From: Planctomycetaceae bacterium
GTDB lineage: Bacteria > Planctomycetota > UBA1135 > GCA-002686595
Direction of reading: 5' to 3'
Assembly (NCBI GenBank): GCA_011525785.1
Contig: WYBT01000026.1
Span: 186,001-250,000 of the forward strand
Length of the DNA: 64,000 nucleotides
Made by a program: the position numbers and the translations under genes. This document shows positions 35,338-42,691 of this stretch, one piece after another (position 1 is the stretch's first letter; each line of letters starts with the position of its first letter). The notes under the pieces were generated by a model. The model saw nothing but the letters and a program-made list of their open reading frames with translations, was not told the DNA's origin and did no database searches.

Positions 35338-36915
35338 ATGAGCAACGTTTGTCCTTGGATCGTTCGACTGCTCGCTGGTGCATCGCTCGCTTCGGCCGCG
35401 TTCGCCGGCGACTACTACGTGGATGCCGTGAACGGAAGCAACGCCAACTCGGGGACGTCCCCCGCGCAGGCCTGGCGGACGGTCACTCACTCGCTGACGC
35501 AGTTGCCCGTGGGCGAGGCGCACGTTCTGCACATGGCGTCCGGCGTCTACGACATGCAGAGCGGAGAAGTCTTCCCGCTTCAGATGCGGCCTCGAATCGT
35601 GCTGAGCGGCGCGCAGGCGAGTTCTCGCCCCGTGCTGAGCGCCCTGGGCGTCAACGCCGCGGCCGTCGTGAACTTCTACGCCGCCGCGTGGGACTTCGAA
35701 GCCGACAGCGGCCTCGAGCACCTCGACGTGCGCGGCGGCATCGCTGGCGTCCGCATGTTCACGTTCGGCGGCGAGCTCTCGCCGCGGCTGCACGACGTCT
35801 CGATCGAGCGCTTCTCGCATCAAGGGGTGTACTTGCTCGCCGGGTCCATTCCGGGGGTCTGTGCGCCGCGCTTCAGTCGTCTCCGTGTCTCGCGCGGCGC
35901 CGCACTGTCCGCGTGCCTGGAGGTGGAGAGCATCGCCCTCGCGCCGATGCCTCCCAGGCCCGACATCGTCTTGCGCGACTGCGAACTCTCGGACAGTCGC
36001 GGGGCCGGCGTGCTCCTGCAGGGGCGCGCCCGCCTGCGCCTGGAGCGCTGTCGCGTCGAACGCAACGAGCTTCGCGGCCTGTGGCTGCGCGGCTCGTCGG
36101 CGTACAGCGAACTCGAGATCGTCGACTCGCTCGTCGCGGACAACGTCGGCGAAGGGCTCAAGCTCGAGCAGGTCAGCGTGTCGCCGCGCGTGTCGGTCGA
36201 GCTCAAGCGCTCCACGCTGGCGGGCAACGGCGCGTTCGGAATCGCTGAGCAGCTCTTCGGCGCGCCCGGAACGCCGCACACGCGGCTCTCGATCGCAGGT
36301 TGCGTTCTCGCGAACAGCGCTGGCGACGTGCGCATGCAGGACCCGGCCGCGCTCGTCGTGGTGAGCGATTCGCTCGTGCGCGATGGGCAGTTCGACGGCA
36401 GCAACGGCAATCTCTCGCTCGATCCGCAGTTCCGCGCGCCGGACCTGGGCGACTATCGACTGCGCCTGGGCAGTCCGTGCATCGATCGGGTCGCAGCGAG
36501 TGAGAAGCTCGACCTGCGCGGCCGCATGCGCGCGATCGACGGCGACCTCGACACGGTGGTCGGCGGCGACTTGGGCGCCTATGAGTACGAGACGCTGGAG
36601 CTGAGCTCGAGCGGCGGGCTGGGCGACGTGCTCCGCCTCGATGTCGCGGGCGCGGCCGGGGCGATCGTCGATGTGCACTGGGCCCGTACCGGGCTGGTCG
36701 CGGGGCAGCCGACGCTGTTCGGCGAGTTCGAACTCGATCCGCTCAGCGCGCGGCTCTTCACGACGCTGTCGGCGCCCGGACAGGTTTCGCGCGTGATTCC
36801 CAATCAGCCGCTGCTCGTCGGTCACACCCTCTCGTTCCAAGCGGTGATCGACTCCGCCGCGGCGCCGCTCGGCCGCGCGCTCAGCAACGGCGTCGAGCTG
36901 ACGGTGTTGCCGTAA
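35338..36915 (+). CDS. Secreted right-handed beta-helix protein (DUF1565-like)
   Basis: 525 residues; ATG at 35338 preceded by GGAGG at 35324-35328. A signal peptide (ending ASAAFAG) is followed by GDYYVDAVNGSNANSGTSPAQAWRT (in parts: DYYVDAVNGSNANSGTSP, then AQAWRTVTHSL), the typical opening of DUF1565 beta-helix proteins. The helix (about 45-410) has pectate-lyase-like rungs such as LRDCELSDSRGAGVLL and LERCRVERNELRGLWL. GDYRLRLGSPCID and DLGAYEYE close it, as in many secreted polysaccharide-binding proteins. The last 110 residues form a separate beta-domain. The domain in the gene at 47966 ends in a related way (FELDPLSA and LQLDPLTG). No catalytic residues are assigned. Confidence 0.85.
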   Translation: MSNVCPWIVRLLAGASLASAAFAGDYYVDAVNGSNANSGTSPAQAWRTVTHSLTQLPVGEAHVLHMASGVYDMQSGEVFPLQMRPRIVLSGAQASSRPVLSALGVNAAAVVNFYAAAWDFEADSGLEHLDVRGGIAGVRMFTFGGELSPRLHDVSIERFSHQGVYLLAGSIPGVCAPRFSRLRVSRGAALSACLEVESIALAPMPPRPDIVLRDCELSDSRGAGVLLQGRARLRLERCRVERNELRGLWLRGSSAYSELEIVDSLVADNVGEGLKLEQVSVSPRVSVELKRSTLAGNGAFGIAEQLFGAPGTPHTRLSIAGCVLANSAGDVRMQDPAALVVVSDSLVRDGQFDGSNGNLSLDPQFRAPDLGDYRLRLGSPCIDRVAASEKLDLRGRMRAIDGDLDTVVGGDLGAYEYETLELSSSGGLGDVLRLDVAGAAGAIVDVHWARTGLVAGQPTLFGEFELDPLSARLFTTLSAPGQVSRVIPNQPLLVGHTLSFQAVIDSAAAPLGRALSNGVELTVLP

Positions 36916-36945
36916 CGTCTGCTCGCGAGTTCGACGCGCTGAAAG

Positions 36946-37269
36946 TCACGGCGCACGCCCGCGCGGCGTGCGCCGTCGCTCACGCACGACCGCCTTGCGC
37001 GAGGCGCTGAAGATCGCGCGGAACACGCGCTCGAGGTCGGCGGGGGAGGCGCAGTCGCCCGCCGACCCGAGCAGTTGTTCGAGCATGGCCCGCTCGCGCT
37101 GGGGATCGGCCGCGGGCAGGCCGAGCGAGTGTTTGGCCCGTCCGATGCGCACGGCGAGCCGCACGCGCTGCTCGATCAGCGCCAGGAGCCGCAGATTGAG
37201 CCGATCCATGCGTCGGCGCAGCTCGCGCACGCGCGCCGCACTCGCGCGGGAGGTCGACTTCGGGGCCAT
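36946..37269 (-). CDS. Chorismate mutase, AroQ class
   Basis: 107 residues forming the all-helical type II chorismate mutase fold. Conserved features are RRMDRLNLRLLALIEQRVRLA in helix 1 with the active-site Arg near 18-20, IGRAKHSLGLPAADPQRE with the catalytic Lys and Arg, and FRAIFSASRKAV for the C-terminal helix. It isomerises chorismate to prephenate in Phe/Tyr synthesis. It is a stand-alone single-domain enzyme. Its start codon is only 27 bp from that of the divergent U32-family gene, so the two share a promoter region; this matters because U32 RNA hydroxylases need prephenate. Confidence 0.9.
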   Translation of the reverse strand: MAPKSTSRASAARVRELRRRMDRLNLRLLALIEQRVRLAVRIGRAKHSLGLPAADPQRERAMLEQLLGSAGDCASPADLERVFRAIFSASRKAVVRERRRTPRGRAP

Positions 37270-37296
37270 GCGCGGCGAATGCTAACTTCGCGCCTG

Positions 37297-39957
37297 ATGT
37301 CCGCCTCTTCACGCCGCCGCACCCGGCCCGAAGTGCTCGCTCCGGCGGGTGATCTCGAGGCGTTGAAGGCGGCGCTCGCCAGCGGCGCGGACGCGGTTTA
37401 CTTCGGGCTCAGCGAGGGCTTCAACGCGCGCGCGCGGGCCGGGAATTTCGAGCTCGCGAACCTCGCCGACACCGTCGCGCGCATCCACCGCGCCGGCGCG
37501 CGGGCGTACCTGGCGGTGAACACGCTGGTGTTCGAGCCCGAGCTCGAGTTCGTCGAGCGCGTGGTGCGCGCCGCGGCGCTCGCCGGTGTCGATGCGCTGA
37601 TCGTGCAGGATCCGGCCGTCGCAGTGCTCGCCCGCGAGCTGTGTCCAGCGCTCGAGGTGCACGCCAGCACGCAGATGACGATCTCGAGCGCGGAGGGCGC
37701 GCGCTTCGCACAGAGCCTCGGCGCCACGCGCGTCGTCGCGCCGCGCGAGCTGAGCGTCGCGGAGCTGCGTCAGTTCGCTGCGCAGAGCGATGTCGAACTC
37801 GAAGTGTTCATCCACGGCGCGCTGTGCGTCGCGTGGTCGGGGCAATGCCTGACGTCGGAGGCCTGGGGCGGACGTTCGGCCAACCGCGGGCAGTGCGCGC
37901 AGTCGTGCCGCATGCCGTACGACTTGGTGCTCGACGGCGAAGTGCGCGAGCTGGGCGACGTGAAGTACCTGCTGTCGCCGAAAGACCTCGCCGGACTGCG
38001 CGCCGTCGAGGATCTGATCGACATCGGCGTGCACGGCTTGAAGATCGAAGGCCGCCAGAAGGGGCCGGTGTACGTGGCGACGGCGACGGAGATGTACCGC
38101 CGCTGGGTCGATGCGGTGGCGAGCGAGCGCGGAGTGCGGCAGGCCGATGTGCTCGCGGCGCGCAGCGATCTGTTGCGCGCGAGCCTCGCCTACACGCGCG
38201 GCTTCAGCGACGGCTTCCTGGGCGGCAGCGATCATCAGACGCTCGTCGAAGGACGCTTTCCCAAGAGCCGCGGGGTGCTGCTCGGCCGCGTGGCGCGCGT
38301 CGCGCGCGACGAGGTTTGGGTCGAGCGCGCGGACGACGGACGGCCTTGGACCGGCGCGCGCGCGGCGGACGAACGTGCGAACGCGCCGAGCGGGGTTCCG
38401 TCGAGTGCTCTGCACGGGCTGGGCGGCGCAGACGACGCGAGCAGCGGGCCCGCGGCCGCGGAACTCGAGCCGCGCGCCGGAATGGGCGTGGTGTTCGACG
38501 CGGGACGGCCCGAGGACAAGGACGAGCCCGGCGGGCCGATCTTCGAAGTCGAGCGCGATGCGCGCGGCTGGCGGCTGCGTTTCGGCCGGCCCGGGCCCGA
38601 TCTCTCGCGCGTCGCTCCGGGACAGCGCGTGTGGGTGAGTTCCGATCCGCGCATCACGCGCGAGGTCGAGCGCACGCTCGAGGCGGACGAGCCGCAAGGC
38701 CGCGTGGCGCTCACGCTCGTCGTGCGCGGCGCTGCGGGCTCGGCGCTGGAAGTGCACGCGTCGGCGGGCCACGCGCGCGCGAGTGCGACGAGCTCGATCC
38801 CGCTCGAGCGCTCGTCGTCGCGCGGGCTCGACGAGGAGCTCCTGCGCGAGAAGCTCGGCGCGTTCGGAGGAACGCCGCTGAAGCTGGAGTCGCTCGAGAC
38901 CAGCGCGCTCGAGTCCGGTCTGCACCTGCCCGTGTCGGAGCTCAAGGCGCTGCGCCGGACGCTCGCGAGCGAACTCGTGCCGCAGATCGAGCGCGGGCCG
39001 CAGCGCGCCGTCGCGAGCGAGCTCGTCGCGCCGCGTCTACGCTCTCGGGCGCGCAGCGTGCGAGCGAGCACGTGGACTCCGCCGCCGACGCCCGAGCTGG
39101 TCGCGCTGTGTCGCTCGAGTGAGCAACTCGAGGCCGCGATCGAAGCGGGCGTGCGCGAGGTCGAGCTCGATTGGATGGAGCTCGTCGGCCTCGGCCACGC
39201 CGTGTCCCGCGCGCGTTCAGCCGGCTTGCGCGTCACGCTCGCGACCGTGCGCGTGCAAAAGCCTGGCGAGGAGGGTTACGACCGCCGGCTGGCCGCGCTC
39301 GACCCCGATGCGGTGCTCGTGCGGCACTGGGGCGCGCTCGTGCACTTCCAGGCGCTGCGCGCGAAGTCGGACGCCGCGCTGCGCCCGCTGCTGCACGGCG
39401 ACTTCTCGCTCAACGTCACCAACTCGATCACCGCGGCCGAGCTGTTCGAGCGCGGCCTCGACACGCTGACGCCGTCCTACGACCTCGACCGCGCGCAGCT
39501 CGAGGCGCTGCTGGAGCGCGCCGACCCCGCGCGCTTCACGCTGACCTTGTTCCACCGCATCCCGACCTTCCACACCGAGCACTGCGTCTACTCGCACCTC
39601 TTGTCGAACGGCCGCGATCACCGCACCTGCGGCCGGCCGTGCGAGAAGCACGAGCTCTCGCTGCGCGACCACACCGATCGCTCGCATCCGGTGATCGTCG
39701 ACGTCGGCTGCCGCAACACGGTCTTCAACAGCGAAGCGCAGTCGTGTGCGCGCCTCGCGCCTGCTCTGATCGCCCGCGGCGTGCGCCGCTTCCGCGTCGA
39801 GTTCGTTCGCGAGCCCCGCGCTGAGGCCGCGCAGATCCTCCGCGCGTTCACGGAGCTACTCGCCGGCCGCCTCAGCGCCGACGAAGCGCTCGTGTTGTCG
39901 GCGGCGAAGGCGCACCTGGGCGTGTCGAGCGCTCCGATGGCGCTGATGGAGCGCTGA
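37297..39957 (+). CDS. Large U32-family protein (RlhA/YegQ type RNA hydroxylase candidate)
   Basis: 886 residues; ATG at 37297 chosen, with 37279 possible. The N-terminal 320 residues are a U32 'peptidase' TIM-barrel domain: RPEVLAPAGDLEALKAALASGADAVYFGL (in parts), VHASTQMTISS, FIHGALCVAWSGQC and the RSANRGQCAQSCRMPY cysteine set. A middle domain follows. The C-terminus has a second TIM-like repeat ending in HTEHCVYSHLL and HRTCGRPCEKHELSLRD. The cysteine set (GQC, CAQSC, HCVYSHLL, TCGRPC) is that of the Fe-S U32 enzymes RlhA and TrhP, which hydroxylate 23S rRNA C2501 and tRNA U34. At 886 residues it is larger than E. coli RlhA and has the long C-terminal (DUF3656-like) extension. It is divergent from the chorismate mutase gene. 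Confidence 0.85.
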   Translation: MSASSRRRTRPEVLAPAGDLEALKAALASGADAVYFGLSEGFNARARAGNFELANLADTVARIHRAGARAYLAVNTLVFEPELEFVERVVRAAALAGVDALIVQDPAVAVLARELCPALEVHASTQMTISSAEGARFAQSLGATRVVAPRELSVAELRQFAAQSDVELEVFIHGALCVAWSGQCLTSEAWGGRSANRGQCAQSCRMPYDLVLDGEVRELGDVKYLLSPKDLAGLRAVEDLIDIGVHGLKIEGRQKGPVYVATATEMYRRWVDAVASERGVRQADVLAARSDLLRASLAYTRGFSDGFLGGSDHQTLVEGRFPKSRGVLLGRVARVARDEVWVERADDGRPWTGARAADERANAPSGVPSSALHGLGGADDASSGPAAAELEPRAGMGVVFDAGRPEDKDEPGGPIFEVERDARGWRLRFGRPGPDLSRVAPGQRVWVSSDPRITREVERTLEADEPQGRVALTLVVRGAAGSALEVHASAGHARASATSSIPLERSSSRGLDEELLREKLGAFGGTPLKLESLETSALESGLHLPVSELKALRRTLASELVPQIERGPQRAVASELVAPRLRSRARSVRASTWTPPPTPELVALCRSSEQLEAAIEAGVREVELDWMELVGLGHAVSRARSAGLRVTLATVRVQKPGEEGYDRRLAALDPDAVLVRHWGALVHFQALRAKSDAALRPLLHGDFSLNVTNSITAAELFERGLDTLTPSYDLDRAQLEALLERADPARFTLTLFHRIPTFHTEHCVYSHLLSNGRDHRTCGRPCEKHELSLRDHTDRSHPVIVDVGCRNTVFNSEAQSCARLAPALIARGVRRFRVEFVREPRAEAAQILRAFTELLAGRLSADEALVLSAAKAHLGVSSAPMALMER

Positions 39958-39998
39958 GGTCCTTTGGTGGCGAGTTTTCAGTCGATGCGGAGCGCGCA

Positions 39999-41213
39999 GT
40001 GAGCGTGAGCAGCTCTGGCGACGGCGGCTTCGTGATCCCGCACCAGCCACTGCCCGCGCTATTCCTGCGTTTCCTGCGCTTCGGCGCTCTCGCCTGGGGC
40101 GGGCCCGTCGCGCAAATCGCGATGGTCAAACGCGAGCTCGTCGAGGAGGAGAAGTGGATCTCGCCCGAGCGCTTCAACCGTGCCTACGCGGTGTACCAGC
40201 TGCTGCCCGGCCCGGAGGCGCACGAGCTGTGCGTCTACTTCGGAACGCTCGCGCGCGGTCGCCTCGGCGGCCTGGTCGCTGGCCTGGGCTTCATGCTGCC
40301 CGGGTTCGTGCTGATGTTCGCGCTGTCGTGGGTGTACGTGACCTACGGCATCTCGACGCCGCAGCTCGCGCCGGTGTTCGCCGGGGTGCAGGCCGCAGTG
40401 CTCGCGCTGATCGTGCGCGCGGTCCACCGCATCGCGGGCCACGCGCTGGAGGATGTGCGCCTCGTCGCGATCGCCGTTCTCGCCGGTGGAGCGACGCTCG
40501 CGGGCGCGCACTTCGCCGGTGTGCTGTTTCTCGCCGGCCTGGGTTATCACGCGCTCGCCACGCAGCGGCGCGCGCTCGTGGTCTTCCTGTCGCTGGTCGC
40601 GGCCGCTTTCGTCGCGAGTTCGCTGACGACTCTGCTCGGCGAGATCCCCGAGAGCGCCGATCCCACGCGAGCCGCTCCTTCGCCCGCGACGTCCACGCTG
40701 CTGTTCGGCGCCGGGCTGCGCACCGGGCTCCTGACGTTCGGCGGCGCGTACACGGCGATTCCATTCCTGCTGCACGACGCGGTCGAGGTCGGCGCCTGGC
40801 TCACGCGCGAGCAATTCCTCGACGGAATCGCGCTCGGCGGCATGCTGCCCGCGCCGCTGATCATCTTCGCCACGTTCGTCGGCTACCTCGCCGGCGGCCC
40901 GCTCGGCGCACTCGCGACGACGGCGGGCGTGTTCCTGCCGGCCTTCGGCTTCACGCTGCTCGGCCACGAACACCTCGAGCGCCTGATGAACCACAGCGCG
41001 CTGCAGCACGCGCTCGCGGGCGTGACCGCCGGAGTGGTGGGCCTGATCGCCGCGACAACGCTTCAACTCGCGCCCGACTGCGTGCGCGATGTCCCAACAG
41101 CACTGATCTTCGCCGCGAGCCTCCTCGCGCTGTATCGCCTGCGCGCGAAGTGGTCTGTTGCCGCAGTGGTTCTGTTCGCTGCGCTCGCGGGGCGGGTGCT
41201 GATCGCCAGTTGA
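39999..41213 (+). CDS. chrA: Chromate transporter (ChrA family)
   Basis: 404 residues, GTG start. Two homologous halves of the CHR family, each of about five to six helices: FLRFGALAWGGPVAQIAMVKRE with AYAVYQLLPGPEAHELCVYFG in the first half, and GLLTFGGAYTAIPFLLHD with FLDGIALGGMLPAPLIIFATFVGY in the second. These motifs are diagnostic. The transporter exports chromate by secondary transport and is often sulphate- or proton-coupled. It stands alone 42 bp after the U32 gene on the same strand. Confidence 0.93.
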   Translation: MSVSSSGDGGFVIPHQPLPALFLRFLRFGALAWGGPVAQIAMVKRELVEEEKWISPERFNRAYAVYQLLPGPEAHELCVYFGTLARGRLGGLVAGLGFMLPGFVLMFALSWVYVTYGISTPQLAPVFAGVQAAVLALIVRAVHRIAGHALEDVRLVAIAVLAGGATLAGAHFAGVLFLAGLGYHALATQRRALVVFLSLVAAAFVASSLTTLLGEIPESADPTRAAPSPATSTLLFGAGLRTGLLTFGGAYTAIPFLLHDAVEVGAWLTREQFLDGIALGGMLPAPLIIFATFVGYLAGGPLGALATTAGVFLPAFGFTLLGHEHLERLMNHSALQHALAGVTAGVVGLIAATTLQLAPDCVRDVPTALIFAASLLALYRLRAKWSVAAVVLFAALAGRVLIAS

Positions 41214-41310
41214 GAGTGCAGCCGTCGCGGCGACGCCGGACGCGCTCTCGAACTCACGATGCGACGCTAGTCTCTGCAACCGTGGCCGTCTTGTCCCGGT
41301 CAACGCACAC

Positions 41311-42111
41311 ATGCCGTCGTTCCCCTTGCACTTCGCTGCTCTCGCCAGCAGTCCGCGCCACGTTGAGCTCGCCCGTCGCGCTGAGCCCGACCTCGCCCGC
41401 CTGATGGACCACATTCGCGAGCACGGGCGGTTCGCGAGCAACGTCAAGCCGCGCGTCTTGGAGCGCTTGCTTGACGGCGAGCCGTGGCGTCACCCCTTCG
41501 AACTGGCACAGGTCGAGGCCGAGCGCACCGGAGTTCCGGTCGAGGAGGTGCTGCGCCGACGCGTCAAGTACTTCGATCGGCGGATGACCTTCGAGCGACG
41601 CGCTGGCGACGGAGTGCGCTTCTACTACGGCGCACTCAACATCGGAGGCATGGGGGCGATGCGCTACGGGCGGTTGTGCGTGGTCTTCGGCCCGTGCGGC
41701 TGCAGCGACGACGACAGGGCGTGGCTGAGTGCGGACTCGTTGAAGGGCGCGTGGTTTGCGAAGGGCAGCGACGAGCTCGACTGGGACTGTCTGCTCGAGC
41801 ATGTTGCCGACAACGCGCACGTCCACGTGCTGGCCGCGGCCAAATGCTTCGCGCCGGGCGAGTCGCTCGAGGATGGGCTCCGCCGGGTTTGCACGAACGA
41901 CGACTACGTCGAGGGGCTTCAGACGCGTCGTCCGACGCTCGATGAAGCGGCGGAGATCCGGTCCGAGACCGATGATGAGCTGCACCAGCGCGCCCTGCGG
42001 GCGTCGCTCGACGGTGCGAGCCGCGACGAGGAACTGGACTTGGGTCTGCATGCGCGCGTCCGCGAACTTGCTGACAATCGTCCGCTACGATGGGTGGCGG
42101 TGCAGGCATGA
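41311..42111 (+). CDS. Unknown protein, first gene of NTPase-TPR cassette
   Basis: 266 residues, no signal peptide or membrane helix. The centre has FYYGALNIGGMGAMRYGRLCVVF (in parts: FYYGALNIGGMG and AMRYGRLCVVF) and a Cys-Gly-Cys pair (FGPCGCSDDD), then charged helices. LDWDCLLEHVADNAHVHVLAAAKCF could bind metal or nucleotide but this is speculative. I do not recognise the family. Its stop overlaps the next gene's ATG in an ATGA arrangement, so translation of the two is coupled. It is the promoter-proximal gene of three. Confidence 0.75.
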   Translation: MPSFPLHFAALASSPRHVELARRAEPDLARLMDHIREHGRFASNVKPRVLERLLDGEPWRHPFELAQVEAERTGVPVEEVLRRRVKYFDRRMTFERRAGDGVRFYYGALNIGGMGAMRYGRLCVVFGPCGCSDDDRAWLSADSLKGAWFAKGSDELDWDCLLEHVADNAHVHVLAAAKCFAPGESLEDGLRRVCTNDDYVEGLQTRRPTLDEAAEIRSETDDELHQRALRASLDGASRDEELDLGLHARVRELADNRPLRWVAVQA

Positions 42112-42686
42112 TCACTCTCCACGCAGCAGACGACGGCGGTTGGGCCCTGGTCGAGGCCGAGGGCAAGCACTGGTTGGTGCGGCCGCCCTACACGCTCGCG
42201 ACTCGCGCCGAGCTTTCGCGCGAGCAGGTCTTGCGCGCTTTGGCGACCGAGGACTTCGCCGCGGAGTCCACTCACTTCGATGGCTGGGCTGAACTCTGCC
42301 GAGAGCTTGCGCGGCGCCGCATCGAGGCGGCCACGCCGAAGCAACTCGCCCAGGCCGCAGGGGCTGCCGAGCGACTCCTCGCCCGCTCGACGCCCGAGCA
42401 AGCACGCGCGTCGATCGGCGTCATCGAGCGCGCGATCTCCCAGGGGCGCAGCCTGCGTGCTCAACGGACAATTGCTGCGATCCTGAGCTCTAGCGCCGTG
42501 CGCGCGGACGAAGAGCTTTCTGGACTCCTGCTCGAACTGCTCAAGCGATGCGAGCCGTCTGGTCGTGCGGTGTTGGCGCCGTTGGCCGGACAAATGCTCT
42601 GGCCAGTCAGGGACGAGAAAGCGGTGGCGCGGCAGTCCGCTGCGGCAAGTCAACGCGGCGGAATCGTTCGCTCGACGGCGGCCTGA
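42108..42686 (+). CDS. Unknown helical protein, second gene of NTPase-TPR cassette
   Basis: 192 residues from the ATG that overlaps the previous stop. The N-terminus has WALVEAEGKHWLVRPPYTLA, a beta hairpin of the small-adaptor type. The rest is helical, with an arginine-rich stretch (ELARRRIEAATPKQLAQAAGAAERLLA, shown in parts), and carries no known motif. The next gene begins with a TTG 6 bases after its stop. Because the three genes overlap or abut, this one probably forms a complex or signalling relay with the NTPase. Confidence 0.7.
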   Translation: MITLHAADDGGWALVEAEGKHWLVRPPYTLATRAELSREQVLRALATEDFAAESTHFDGWAELCRELARRRIEAATPKQLAQAAGAAERLLARSTPEQARASIGVIERAISQGRSLRAQRTIAAILSSSAVRADEELSGLLLELLKRCEPSGRAVLAPLAGQMLWPVRDEKAVARQSAAASQRGGIVRSTAA

Positions 42687-42691
42687 CGGCG

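Noticed and set aside
37309..38925. 538-residue minus-strand frame inside the U32 gene
   Set aside because: Shadow of a strongly conserved protein on the other strand.
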